Shown here piece after piece: positions 12,943 through 23,742 of a DNA stretch of 64,000 nucleotides. Source of the DNA: Setoptus koraiensis (Eukaryota; Arthropoda); the NCBI GenBank assembly GCA_048013815.1, contig CM106585.1:1364001-1428000 (forward strand). Direction: 5' to 3'. The position numbers were made by a program, and so were the translations under genes. Under the pieces are notes generated by a model. That model had not been told where the DNA came from. It searched no databases and saw only the letters and a list, made by a program, of their open reading frames with translations. Numbering within the stretch: the stretch's first letter is position 1; each line of letters begins with the position of its first letter.

Positions 12943-14126
12943 CTAATCGTCGTCGTTGTCGTTGTCGTCGTAACTGTCCGTATCTCTTTGTCTGTGATTG
13001 TTTCTCTGATTTCTGCCCTGATTGTAGGCGTCAGCTTCCGCCTGGCCGTAAGCCATTCCGTAGTTGGGAGCCGAGGCAGACTTGGCTCGTTTGCCGCCCG
13101 ACTGATCGTCGTCGTTGCCGTAGCCCGCCTGACCGTACCCATTGTAACCTAAATCGGTGACGCCCGACAAATCAAAACCGAGACCCGCGTTGGCGTCAGC
13201 AAAACCTCCGTACCCGTTGCCCACCATTGGAGCGGCTCCCGCTCCGTAGTGGTTGGGTCCTCGTTGATGTGACGCCGCCTGATTCAGGCCTCCGTTAGCC
13301 GGGCCCTGGCCTGGCTCGTCGTCGTTCTCGTCGGCACTGTCTTCGTCGTTGTTGTTATAATTATTATTGCGAACACCAGCATTGTTATTTGCCGATTGAT
13401 GTAATCCAACGCCATAATTGTTGTTGTTGTTGTTGGCCTGGTCAAACAAATTTGCACCATTGCCTGGCCCGTACGAGCCTTCGTCGTCGTCGCGATCATC
13501 GTTGTCTCTGTTGGCATTTGAGCGCGGACGCGAGCCCATCATGGGTGCCTGAGCGCCGCTATTGGCACCACCATAATAATTGGCATTCATTTGATTGTAG
13601 AGGCCATTTTGTGGTTGCTGGCGATAATCGTTGCCCGGGTTGCCCCCATAATAGCCCTGCTGATGAGTTGGCGATCGTTGCAATGGTTGCTGTTGATTGT
13701 AATAAGACGACGAATCTTGACTGGTGCCAGCACCAGCTCCGGCACCGGCGTTGCCAGCGCCACCCATAGGTGCATCACTAGATGGTACATCGTCGCTTTG
13801 ATAGGAGCTATGCAATGGAGAGGCTCCACTGGTGAACGAAGACAATGGCGACCTATAGAGATTTGCGGCTAATCTACTCAGAGGCGACTGATACGGACTA
13901 AGACTCGAGATACCTGGTGACAGTAGTTGATGTGGAAGATGATTTGTGATTGATTAGATTGATTCATAAACGAAACGAATTGTGACCTCATTGTCGCAAA
14001 CGCACCCGCACGCTAACCAATCTTACCATCTGTATCTATCTCACTGGATGTTGGAAAAAATTGACCGGACACTAATAGAGCGCTGGCCATCAATGTTGTT
14101 GTTGTGAACAGTAAAAACTTCATCAT
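12943..14126 (-). CDS. Secreted Asn/Gly/Gln-rich low-complexity protein, two exons
   Basis: Exon 1 (14126-14027) encodes a signal peptide, MMKFLLFTTTTLMASALLVS, cut likely after SG, then QFFPTSSEIDTD. It ends at a GTAAGA donor. A 113-nt intron ends at an AG at 13915-13914. Exon 2 (13913-12943) joins in frame as GISSLSPYQSPLSRL and runs to a TAG. The frame is open across the junction only with this splice. The mature protein (about 335 residues) is rich in Asn, Gly, Gln, Tyr and Asp, with poly-Asn, GYGG/YGQAGYGN segments, two Asp/Glu patches and an acidic tail. I do not recognise a family. The composition resembles structural or matrix secreted proteins, but that is inference. Several antisense frames are open because of the AAC/GTT-rich composition. 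Confidence 0.75.
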
Positions 14127-14652
14127 TGTTATGCTTGCTTGTTGTTTGCACTAATTTTAATTTTAATTTTAAAATTTGAATTTCTTTTTTTGTGTCGTTT
14201 GTGTTTGTTTTTGTTGTTTCTTCTCTTTGTCAAAGAAAACCGAATATAAGCGATGTTGTTTGTTTCTTTGTTCACAGTGAAATGATGATGCTCACATTCA
14301 AATCATAATGATTCTCACCGGCGTTACAACAATCCAACTACACACATACACACCCCATTACACAACAGGTATATTACCCTACAATAGTGACGACGACATT
14401 AATAAATATCTGGTGGCCGATAATTTGCGGTTACGACTTTCGACTTCGCACCAACCAAAAGATATCTCACCTTTGGCGCCAACACCTTTCGCTGGCATGC
14501 AAGCCAAAACATTCGGCACTATTCAGCGCTGAAAACTAAACATTTTGAGAGCTAATGTCGCTGATATCAATGCTGACCCGCCCCAATTGACATTGATATT
14601 ATCGAAAGAAAATTGTCGACGAGCATCCGACGACCATTGAACTTGATCATCA

Positions 14653-14680
14653 TGCCAATTGTGTGTGTGTGTGTGTGTGT
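14653..14680. repeat. (GT)n microsatellite
   Basis: About 10-12 GT dinucleotides between the divergent 12943-14126 and 15042-16031 genes. Confidence 0.8.
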
Positions 14681-15041
14681 CGGCTTGTGACGATTCGAAG
14701 GGTGTGTGATAGCTTCTAGCATTGTATAAAAGATAGATAGAATAAAAAATTCTTCCTTCCATCGAATTAAAACTTTCACCGCCGGCTCTTCACAATACAT
14801 TTCTTCACATTGGCATATCTACCAATTCTGTACTCATTTCATTTTATCTGATTCTCTGATCTGGTTCGTAAATTGTCAAGTGTATTACAATTGTTCCTAT
14901 CAGTTGATAGTGACGGTAAGTTGACAATCGCCTGTCAACTAAATGTTTAGTAACCAGTCAGTTACAGCAACAGTTACAGTAACATCAAGACGAATTGTTG
15001 TTCAATCACATCTCGCTTGTACAATTACAGGTTACATCATT

Positions 15042-16031
15042 ATGGCCAACAAAGTAACTATTCGCATTTTTACTAGTGATGACGAAATTGCAACGGCAAC
15101 CTCTCTATTGTCACATGCCAAAGTGCGTTAGAATTGACTTTTTACAGTTGTGACAAGTTTTCACATTTGTTCTTTCGAGCTAAACCAGATAGATAAGTTA
15201 TCACTGATTTGTTTGCGCCATCGTCAGTCTGTTCAGTATCAATCGAGATTGAGGGTTGGTCGTAACACAAGCACACTATCTAGATTACACTTTCGCTTGA
15301 TACAAAAGATCTATGGTCTCTCTATGGTTGAAGTAGCCGCATGGAAACAACAGCCATTCTGTTATTTGTTTGAGGCTACATTTGTTTGCTGTACCCATGT
15401 GTCCGAATGAGGAGCTTTGTGCCCAGCTGTTTTTCGCCAGATTTCCAGGCTGTCAGAGGCTATGCCGGACAAAGTTACCTCTGGGAACAATTCTTAGAGT
15501 TGATCTCGGATTCCGAAGAGACCTATTTCGGTGAGTTTATTAACACTAGTTGAAAATTGGGATCGGAAAAAGATTGGCCAAGATGGTCAATCGAAGAAAA
15601 ACTTTTCTCTTGTTATTATGATAGATGATCTCAGTTGTTTAGAACATCTTGGATTGTGCCATTCAGAGATACTAGAAATGGTTGAAGAGATGAGTGCGTT
15701 GCTCATAGGCCTCTGTAACGAAAAAAAGGATTTCTCAAGCCTCGTAGTCATACAATCTCACTATAATCAAGAAGCGTATGAATTATACGATAATATGGAC
15801 TTGAATACTCTGATAAGATTATTGGCGCACTCATCCGATCTATTCCTAGAAATATCTCCCCTGCCAACAGGCTACTCTCGTCAAACAGACGGTTTCATCA
15901 AGATAAACGATTATCGAACAAAATGTAGCAAAGACGAGAAGCAAGACTATGACATCATTTCGCCATTAGCAGCAAAAGTGTTCCACTTCAAGTTAAGCGA
16001 TAGACGCACCAAGTTAGAACTGTACCGGTAA
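15042..16031 (+). CDS. ELP6: Elongator complex protein 6 (ELP6), four-exon model
   Basis: ELP6 forms, with ELP4 and ELP5, the RecA-like hexamer of Elongator, which modifies wobble uridines of tRNAs. The best block is the last exon: LVIMIDDLSCLEHLG matches the family's strand-plus-DDLS motif, and DLFLEISPLPTGYSRQTDG matches the next conserved strand. Upstream, HFRLIQKIYGLSMVEVAAW aligns with the HY-QKLGVSL region, and KVTIRIFTSDDE resembles the N-terminus. My model is 15042-15122, 15237-15390, 15441-15530, 15583-16031. It is GT-AG throughout, with introns of 114, 50 and 52 nt, and codes for 257 residues, close to the usual 266. An alternative acceptor (exon 2 from 15228) adds three residues. 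Exon 1 and the 50-nt intron (weak GTACCC donor) are the least sure parts. An in-frame ATG at 14943 is a longer alternative start. An AATAAA lies near 16089. Confidence 0.75.
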
Positions 16032-16328
16032 CGTTGATTTGTAAACATGCATGATTTGTAGCCAATGAAGAATCTCTTGCGATTTGGAAAATAAATGTTT
16101 TAAGAATTTTTTTAGAAACAAAAAAAAATCTTGTCAGTTTGAATCTCCCGCGCGTAATCAGTATTGTTGTTATTGTTGCTATTTATCACAATTGTTCCAA
16201 ATACAATTTTATCATAAGCAATTATCCTTATCAGTGTATGTGTATTTGTTTTATTTATTATTTAATCCAAAACAGTCCAATGAGTAGCCATTTTTTTTTT
16301 CGTTTGTTGAAGAGCAACTAACAAATTC

Positions 16329-17000
16329 ATGATGGCATCGCGTATCTTGGTTAATCGTAGACAATCATCAAATGAAGTGTTGAAGAAATTGACGCGCGTC
16401 AGTTACGAATACGCCGATATTGAACCGGATTTCGTTGTTGGAAGGACGGCCTGTGTCTTATATCTAAGCTTAAGATATCATGCATTGCATCCAAATTACA
16501 TATTTGATAGGATAAACAAACTAGGGCAAAACTATGATCTCCGAATATTATTAATAGTGGTGGATCATATTGAACATCAGGCCTACCTAAAGGAATTGAG
16601 TAAAGTTTGTATTAGATGCAATTTTACATTGATGTTGTGCTGGTCAATAGAGGATGCCGCCACCTATTTGGAAAAATATAAATTGTTTGAAGACAAACCG
16701 GCCGATATAATAATGGAACGACCAACTAATTACGACAATCAGAATGCATTAGATCAATATTTGATTGATGCATTGGCCGAGAGTCGCTCAGTCAATCGTA
16801 CCGATGCCACCTCTATTGTGGGCATCTTCGATAACTTTGAAAGGATCTGTATGGCCACTCAGGATGAGCTGGCATTGTGCCCAGGAGTAGGCATGCAAAA
16901 GGCACAACGATTGCACGAACTTTTACATAAGAGAGTCAAACGAGACACTGGACCCGTCGACAACAGTCAACCAGGCCAATCTTTAACGGCAACAACATAA
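16329..17000 (+). CDS. ERCC1: DNA excision repair protein ERCC1
   Basis: ERCC1 is the non-catalytic partner of XPF (ERCC4). The heterodimer cuts 5' of lesions in nucleotide excision repair and acts in interstrand crosslink repair. The 223-residue frame matches ERCC1 end to end over the conserved part. The central nuclease-like domain (about 10-135) shows NEVLKKL, IEPDFVVGRTACVLYLSLRYH, LHPNYI and LRILLIVVDH. KPADIIMERP follows, and the C-terminal double helix-hairpin-helix (about 145-210) has VNRTDATSIVGIFDNFE and DELALCPGVGMQKAQRLHELLH. The variable N-terminal extension of vertebrate ERCC1 (about 90 residues) is absent or on an unseen 5' exon. There is no intron in the coding part. It starts 298 bp after ELP6 on the same strand, with its own T-rich leader. 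Confidence 0.95.
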   Translation: MMASRILVNRRQSSNEVLKKLTRVSYEYADIEPDFVVGRTACVLYLSLRYHALHPNYIFDRINKLGQNYDLRILLIVVDHIEHQAYLKELSKVCIRCNFTLMLCWSIEDAATYLEKYKLFEDKPADIIMERPTNYDNQNALDQYLIDALAESRSVNRTDATSIVGIFDNFERICMATQDELALCPGVGMQKAQRLHELLHKRVKRDTGPVDNSQPGQSLTATT

Positions 17001-17272
17001 CCTGTGATCGCTGAATCTGAATAATACTGGTATTAAGAGTACCCACAAAAGCTTAACTGCTAGGAGATTTACATTCTAGTAAAGAATTCTCACCGATGTG
17101 ATATTTTAATATTCAATAACACTCTAAAGCTGTGAATAATAACTTTCCAAAAATTACTTCCGGTCCATTGTTATCGCTTATGCTGTTTCCATTCTACCGG
17201 GCTTCTTCAATCCATACTGAATCAATCCATCTGTTCGAGCATGGAACAAATTTATTCAGCTACTGATCTAAT

Positions 17273-17656
17273 CTAATCATCGTAATCAGTTTCAACTCGA
17301 CGGGTTACCACACGAGTTGGTCGTCTCACTACTCGACGCTCCACAACTCTTGTTTCGACAGGACGAGTTACCACACGGCGACGTACAACTCTCACTGGAC
17401 GTTCGACTCGTTCTCGAACCACTACGGGACGTCGGTGATGGCCATCGTCGCTATCGTCGCTGTCGGATCTTTTTGACCTGGATAAAGGTGTGCTTCTCTT
17501 AACTCTGGCTGTATTACCAACGTTTGCTCGTGATGATGTCAATTGATCTGTTGTTGTAGGGATAGTTGCAACGGCTACAACACTTCTTTTTTGTTTGGCA
17601 TCAACCAAGAGACATGCCAGTGTCAAGAAAACGAAAATTTTCACTATGGCCCTCAT
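17273..17656 (-). CDS. Small secreted Arg/Val-rich protein (copy 1)
   Basis: The frame is 127 residues. A clear signal peptide (MRAIVKIFVFLTLACLLVDA) is followed by KQKRSV, then a Thr/Ser spacer with dibasic sites (VKRS, RSKRSDS), an acidic DSDDSDDGHHRRP patch and a C-terminal half of repeated RVV/VVERRVV/RVVTRRVE words ending ETDYDD. The dibasic KR sites suggest proprotein cleavage. The tail would be a strongly cationic alternating R/V segment. It is a tandem paralog of the gene at 19475-19798 (same signal peptide, KQKRS, LSRSKRSDSD). A TATATATA motif at about 17994-18001 lies upstream and a GTAAGG donor near 17825 may end a 5' UTR exon. I recognise no named family. Confidence 0.75.
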   Translation of the reverse strand: MRAIVKIFVFLTLACLLVDAKQKRSVVAVATIPTTTDQLTSSRANVGNTARVKRSTPLSRSKRSDSDDSDDGHHRRPVVVRERVERPVRVVRRRVVTRPVETRVVERRVVRRPTRVVTRRVETDYDD

Positions 17657-19474
17657 TTGCGATGATCAAAGCGCTGTTTTGTTTTCATTGTTTTGTTGGA
17701 ATTGAATAGGAATAATGATAATTATGATGATAGTTAGTAATAGTGAATTAGAATAAGCAATTCCCGAAGAACTGTTAAGAGAAGTGTAATGTGTCTAAGG
17801 AGAAGTTTGTGCGACGCTCCCTTACATGTTGTTACTATAAAACTTGATTGGTCTATTTCAGCTAGAAAAACCAGATAGGATTTTCTCGAGATGCAATCCG
17901 CTTCAAAAGTCTATCAAAACCGTCGAGCTGCACAATTGTTTTCTTTTTATTGCTTGATACTATCTGTATGTGTTTATCAGTGATGATGTGCCATATATAT
18001 AGTCTGACAAGGTCATGAACATGAAACAAGAAGTTCGGATGAGCAACGCAATTCTGTGAACTTGGTATCATAATAAATGTTAGTGTTAGTTGAACACTAT
18101 TTGCATAAATTTGCTTCCATCTGCTTACACAAATGAATGTCAGAGATATTGTTTGTTTAATTTGTTTCTCAGTTCAGCATTAGCCATATTGTCGTATGAA
18201 CATAGGGTGTACATTCCAACGCTCATTTTTCTTTTTGAATTCCTGACGCAATCTTTGTTGAAATGTCACTCCGTCGAAGCAACTTGTTACATAATTCATT
18301 CAACCAGAGGTGCTACATTTCTAAATTTTTCTATCTCTCTTACACTAACTAACATCACTTGTCCCCGCCGTGATCGCATGGTGGACTTTGGATAATATGC
18401 TTTCATACGACTGATATTCTTTTTCTGGAAGATCGTGCATCAACTAGTGGTACCGGGTCGCGCGAAAAAAAATGAGTCGTACTTGTTTGTTTAGATAGCT
18501 CGCACCACGCTTTGGGAATATTGTTCGAGTATATATATGATAATGATACATGTTTTCTGATTATCGGAAAAAATACTTATAGCTATAAATCACATACTCT
18601 CCTTGAACGTTTCGGGGGCTAGAATAATCTAATAGTTTATAAATAACTATATTTACTGATTGCTTTTCCACAGGATCTGCGCGCAAGATTTATTTGCATA
18701 ATGCTGACATCCAATTTGATGATTGAACCAATCTCATTTGCCATGAGCATATCTTTTGGTGTTTTTGAACTCATCGCAACGGCATTAAAATCAAATGGAC
18801 ATTCCGAGTCGAATGTGTGATAATAAACTTACATGCGGAAGTTGTCAATCTGGTGGTTATCTAATTGAACTTGAAAGTCATTCTTCCAGATTTTAGATGA
18901 TCTGGATACTGAATTTTACAATTATTGAGTGCAACAATCTAGAAATTGAACGATTCAACCTCAATGGTACAACCTCAAATAGACTATCGAAACAGTCTAG
19001 TAATGATGTTGATATAGCAACATTTGTAGCGTTAAAAGATCACGTCTATAGATCGGGCCATTGAGATAATTTAATCAAAATCATTTTAAAATGAGCTCGA
19101 TTCCTATTATGATTTGCGACGGTAAAATTCGACCATCACTTATATCTTTGTCGACTTCACAAATCGAATTTCGTTCGCGCATTGAAACGATGACTATCGT
19201 GAGATCAAAATCTGCATTAATCTAATTTGGCAGAGTAAAATAAAAATGTTAAAAATAAGTTATTTGAGACATCATCTTAGCGATATGTTCATTTAATTAG
19301 CATATCAATACAGTGCAATAATGAGAAGAGTTGTACAAGCAATCTCCCGTCTTTTTTACCAACTGTTGACTCATGTATCGGCAATGCTATGATCAGAACC
19401 ATGCCATATCTGATTCGCCGACTTGGTGATGCTAATTAATTATCTAACTATTTCATGACTAATATCCTAAATAA
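17657..19474. other. Spacer between the two Arg-rich paralogs
   Basis: Contains the presumed promoter and leader of the 17273-17656 gene. The rest (about 18.1-19.4 kb) is AT-rich and shows no supportable gene. Confidence 0.5.
17994..18002 (-). promoter_or_regulatory. TATA box candidate for the 17273-17656 gene
   Basis: The forward strand reads catatatatag, giving TATATATA on the minus strand about 340 bp before the ATG. That distance is consistent with a 5' UTR intron. Confidence 0.4.
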
Positions 19475-19798
19475 CTAGTATCCATATCCACCTCTCATTC
19501 CTCTGTAACGCCCCATACGGGGACGGATATAGACTGGACGCTCACGGATAACTTCCTCGCGAATCACTTCACGTCGGCGAGGACGGTGGTCACTGTCACT
19601 ATCACTGTCTGATCTCTTTGATCTTGATAGACCTGCGCTTCTTTTAACTTTAGGTGTTGTGTTCACGGATGCTGAAACTTCATTGGTGGTGGATGAGATA
19701 GATGTGTCAACATCTGCGATGACGCTTCTTTTCTGCTTAGCATCAACCAATAGACATGCCAAAGTCACTAAAACAAAAATTGGTAGAATGACCTTCAT
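19475..19798 (-). CDS. Small secreted Arg-rich protein (copy 2)
   Basis: The start at 19798 gives 107 residues with signal peptide MKVILPIFVLVTLACLLVDA, almost the same as the 17273-17656 protein. KQKRSV follows, then a Ser/Thr spacer, VKRSAGLSRSKRSDSDSDSD, and an HRPRRREVIREEVIRERP stretch. It ends in a Gly/Arg/Tyr tail (GRYRGMRGGYGY) that differs from copy 1. I chose this start over an upstream in-frame ATG at 19858 because an AG at 19824-19823 (ctcacag) fits an acceptor. A GTAAGT donor at 20039 fits a 5' UTR exon, with TATATAA at 20136-20142 behind it. The two copies keep the signal peptide and KR sites but diverge at the C-terminus. Confidence 0.78.
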   Translation of the reverse strand: MKVILPIFVLVTLACLLVDAKQKRSVIADVDTSISSTTNEVSASVNTTPKVKRSAGLSRSKRSDSDSDSDHRPRRREVIREEVIRERPVYIRPRMGRYRGMRGGYGY

Positions 19799-20135
19799 TT
19801 TGAGATGATATCTTTCCTTCCTCTGTGAGAATAATGTGTTCAGAATGGATTGTTTCAATGAAGCTAATTAGTTAATTTGATAGGTGTTTCTAATAATGAT
19901 AACGAGGCTAGATTATCTAGCAATAAATACAATTTTCATATATTATAGTATGATATAGGTATATTGCATTGTATACATAATATTATAATATATTATATAA
20001 TATTATTATATTTATTATATATTAATAGATAGTACTTACTGCTCAATTGGGCCGAAACAACTGACTGCAAATGATGAGATGCTTGAGGATGAAACTAATT
20101 ATTACAACTGATACTCATGACAGCCTAGCCACCGT

Positions 20136-20142
20136 TATATAC
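20136..20142 (-). promoter_or_regulatory. TATA box candidate for the 19475-19798 gene
   Basis: TATATAA on the minus strand, about 95 bp before the inferred donor at 20039. Consistent with a short non-coding first exon. Confidence 0.45.
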
Positions 20143-21388
20143 AGAAAAAAAAATCAACAGTATTCTAATTAGGTACAATTATTGGCATTTGGGGTTACCC
20201 AGCTGCACTAATTGACTATTTACATTACACGTGTATTTTAAGGCTGAACTTTGGCAAGACTAACCAAACCGCTATAGACAATCGCCGTTTGGCAAGTATA
20301 CTACCGGATCATGCTGATGCTAACTGGACTCGCTGCTTGTCATTTACATCCTTCAGATGATTCATCTTGTACAGTCCCACGTCAAGATATTGTTTGTATC
20401 TTTATTTGTATACTGTACATGTTGCTGTTAGACAGGCTAGACAGACACATGCGTTCTATGTCGACCCCCTTATCTATTACCAAATGATATTAGAAACTTT
20501 GGGTGGAATTGATTTTTTTCCCTGGTGTTTTCTGCAGAATGTTGCTAGCCCATTGATCGCAAACATTGACCCATGCGGTTGGGTCAATCTCAAACTGTCT
20601 AAGAAAAAACATGCCCGCGTACTACTGATGATAAAATTTGTTATGTCGGCTCATCGGGAATAAAAAATTTGAGCCCATCTTAAAATAATCCACTACCCTA
20701 CGTATCATATTTTTTTTTAGAGAATGCAAAAGTTCGTCAGTAACAGCATGCAGACGAACATGCGGTACAATGAATATGGAAAAGGAACAGAGTATATCAA
20801 AGTCTGGAATTATTACGCTCACGGAGGAAGAAAATACTGCTCAATTCCTTCTCAACACTAACTCATTAGCTACGCGTTGGCTTCTGACCGAGAGCTTATA
20901 CGATCGAATTCTATCATGACAACAGCAAATGTGAGTCAGTAGTCATTTTCCTGATTACATAATAGATACGATGTCAATATTCAGCTATTTTTCTAAAGAA
21001 TGCTCATGATTTGTCTCTACGAAAGAGAGTTGACTCATTTGAGCTTATTTCTGTTGACTTATGAGACTTGCTGATCCAATAGTGATGAGCGAAAACTTCC
21101 GAACTTACTCTTCTCAGTGATGTGCTAGATGCAAAGTCTGAGAGGATACAAATCATCAAACAACTGACAATTATTTATATTTAACCGGAAATGTTGTGGC
21201 ATTTTTGGACAGTCGCTCCCCAGCGCTACGGAGCTCGTAGCAGCAATGACGATACTGATCTAATGAAAATTGGCTTGACAAAAGGTGAAGTATTTGTTTG
21301 GCATTCTTCTGAATGTAAATAGCAACTAATTAACATATTGTTTTTTATTTACTATCGAGTGTTATTCAATGCATGTGTTCATTGTTGG

Positions 21389-21397
21389 TATAAATAG
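21389..21397 (+). promoter_or_regulatory. TATA box for the 21710-22045 gene
   Basis: A perfect TATAAATAG lies upstream. A donor-like ATCAG/GTAATT at 21501 suggests a leader exon of about 80 bp, then an intron before the ATG at 21710. Confidence 0.55.
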
Positions 21398-21709
21398 TGT
21401 TTACAGAAGGACAGAATTCAATCCTTCGATAAACATTTCCATCCAGAAAGGCTCTAAGTAGTTCGATCAAGAATAGAAAAATATAGTAATTAAGTTATCA
21501 GGTAATTTAACTCAGAATATGATTCTAATAGTAACCAAATCTGGTTTGCTGATGAAATTAAGATTGTAACCACAATTGAATGAATTTCAAATTGAATTTC
21601 AAGTGTGGCACACAAAAATCAAACTAATTAATCAGTTTTTTTTTCTCACCACACTACTTTTGAACACTTCCAAATTGAAGAGGAAATCTACACAAAAAAA
21701 GTTGCCAAA

Positions 21710-22045
21710 ATGAAGATGCTAATGCCCATAATTTTGCTCGTGTGTCTGATCGCCTTGTTCGAGGTTAACGCAAAAGCAACACCTCACGAGGAGGAATTGG
21801 CTCAACAAAAAGCTGACCATATTGTGCATAAGACAAAGCACGCCATACACCAAGCTGAAAAAGCCGTCCAGGATGAGGAGACCCATTTGAAATCTGATCT
21901 AAAGAAGGAGCAGCGAAAAGTGCATGATACCGAGAGCAAAATCAAAGTTGACGCTCTTACAGCCAAAGATCTAGGCAAAATGGCCGAGGGACATGTAAAG
22001 AAGGATGTCAAGAAACACCTCCAAAACGCCGCAAACAATCTGTAG
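21710..22045 (+). CDS. Small secreted charged coiled-coil protein (copy 1)
   Basis: The frame is 111 residues. The signal peptide MKMLMPIILLVCLIALFEVNA is followed by KATPHEEELAQQKADH and a Lys/Glu/Gln/His-rich helix-forming body with no Cys or Pro after the start. It has heptad-like spacing through about residue 75. A DALTAKDLGKMAEGH motif precedes the C-terminal KHLQNAANNL. It is a paralog of the minus-strand gene at 25108-25437, sharing AKA(T/S)P, the E-rich body, TAKDLG.M and a C-terminal N..NL. It is probably an extracellular helical protein. Short helical secreted proteins are common in mite saliva and allergen sets, but no named family is recognised. ATG context is ccaaaATGaag. Confidence 0.8.
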   Translation: MKMLMPIILLVCLIALFEVNAKATPHEEELAQQKADHIVHKTKHAIHQAEKAVQDEETHLKSDLKKEQRKVHDTESKIKVDALTAKDLGKMAEGHVKKDVKKHLQNAANNL

Positions 22046-23409
22046 ATTCTTCTCTAGATATTGATTGAACTTAATCCATGTTAGAGCACTTTCTGTTTGT
22101 TATGGTTATCATATTAATCTATTAATCTATTCAGCTGTTTTCACTGTTGGAAGCACATTGCTTCTATCCAGTGATCACTGCTGTAAGATAAAAAAATCAT
22201 TGCTGTGCTCAAAAAGTTTCTCGTGTTATTCTTCACTTTATATCTGATTGATCAATTTGATGTTTGAACAATCTTTCATTTGAACCAACCATCACAGTTG
22301 CAACTCCCAGAAGATATGCATAGACTTTAACCAGACTGCAATGAATTTCATATTGGGCCATTCTCATGAGATAAACCCTGTTCTTTGACCTGTTCATTTT
22401 CAGTATTTTAGTAGGCTAGATCATGATTGAATTACTGATTTTTTATCGCCTGACAGAAACCACCTCAAGTCTAGATGAACGAACGCCATTTGGTTGAGAG
22501 TGAACAGACTTAGCCCCACTGGGTGGGATTCAGGTGCTATGGGATGCGAAAGATAAGTAATACTATCAATAGTATTGATATGCTCAAGCGAGTGGGGTCA
22601 ATATCTGATAATTCAATGTAATGACTAATTTATTATTGTTACTCAAGACTGGTGCGAGTACCTGCATTCAGGCGGATACAGATAGATCTCAGGTTTCGAA
22701 GATTCAGTCGCAAGAGGAAACCAAGCTACTTATCTGCTTTATCCCTATTCATGAATTTACGTCTGTTAAATAATCTTTTGAGTTAATTAATAGCTATGTA
22801 ACATAACTCACTATCGCTAGCGTCATCAATCGAAGAATGTCGACTGAAAGAGCGACTCGGTCGAAAGGTCATTACGACTGTTTGTAATAGTTTTGACATT
22901 TGTGTTTCCTTCATGTCTTATTACATCATTCAATTCGAGCTCTTTGCAACATTCATAAAAGAAAATATTCGTTCATTTTTTCGGTCATGAAAAAATGGAT
23001 GGTATTTCATGTTTACGGATCTATTTAAGTTAATTATGGATAGATTCTGAAGGTAAATATTGACCTCACAGTCGTTTCGTTTGCGACAAACAAAACAACA
23101 ATTGATTATCGCATCAGTATAATTACATTGTATGCAAAGAAAAATATTTATGATGTCAGACACATATTTGGTTCGAAACTCTGGGTGCCATTGCCTTGTC
23201 TGGGTAAACATAAGTTCAAGAGCGAGCTGCTAATTGTCTGGCAATTAAACATGATTATAATATTAGCATTTAAATGCTAGCGAAAGACCGATCTATAGAG
23301 CCTTATTATTTACGTTAAATTCATTATAAATAGTCAGTATTCTCTTATAATTTTCTGTGAATTACATAGATTATTGCATTATCATTGTTTCCGCCTCATT
23401 TGATACAAG
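22046..23409. other. Intergenic, AT-rich
   Basis: No gene supported. Contains the TATA box of the following gene. Confidence 0.5.
23325..23333 (+). promoter_or_regulatory. TATA box for the 23410-23742 gene
   Basis: TATAAATAG, identical to the one before the 21710-22045 gene, 77 bp upstream of the ATG. This gene seems to have no 5' UTR intron. Confidence 0.55.
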
Positions 23410-23742
23410 ATGAAATTCTTATTGTTGAGATTTCTGGTGCTAGCCTACCTAATGGTTATGGTAGCTGCTCAATGGGGTGGGCGAGGTCATTGGGGCCACC
23501 ACGATGACGACGACGACGACGACCATCACAACGACGACCACCACGACGATGATCACCATGACGATGACGACCACCACGACAATCATCGTCGTCGTGACGA
23601 CAATCACCGTCGTCGTGACGACAACCATCGCAATCATCGAAATCATCGCAACCATCGTAGAAACGAGCACCGTCGTAGAGACAATGATCATCACGATGAT
23701 GACCACCACGGAGATGGAGGCGATGGTGGCGGTGATGATTAA
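23410..23742 (+). CDS. Secreted His/Asp/Arg-rich protein
   Basis: The frame is 110 residues. The signal peptide MKFLLLRFLVLAYLMVMVAA is followed by QWGGRGHWGHH, then almost only D, H, N and R in blocks (poly-D with HH pairs, repeated RRRDDNH, repeated NHR, HHDDDHHGDGG). Dense His plus Asp suggests metal-ion binding or mineral or matrix interaction, as in other His-rich secreted peptides; this is inference from composition. The repeated GAC/CAC codons open long false frames on the other strand and in another forward frame. TATAAATAG lies just upstream. An AATAAA overlaps the bases right after the stop (about 23757). Confidence 0.78.
   Translation: MKFLLLRFLVLAYLMVMVAAQWGGRGHWGHHDDDDDDDHHNDDHHDDDHHDDDDHHDNHRRRDDNHRRRDDNHRNHRNHRNHRRNEHRRRDNDHHDDDHHGDGGDGGGDD

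Larger units (their letters stand above)
19799..21709. other. Intergenic, divergent promoter region
   Basis: Holds the minus-strand leader and TATA box of the 19475-19798 gene (20136-20142), an AT-rich patch at about 19940-20030, and the plus-strand TATA box and leader of the 21710-22045 gene. No further gene is seen. Confidence 0.5.

Noticed and set aside
15531-15549. A 19-nt intron in ELP6 (gtgagtttattaacactag)
   Set aside because: It keeps frame and has a branch-like ttaac, but a 52-nt intron ending at 15582 also keeps frame and fits the other intron sizes in the window.
15531-15624. A 94-nt ELP6 intron ending right before the second Asp of DDLS
   Set aside because: It would remove SLVIMI, the hydrophobic strand that matches ELP6 before DDLS.
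20367-20663. 98-residue plus-strand frame
   Set aside because: No signal peptide, promoter or family resemblance; odd codon use. Likely chance.
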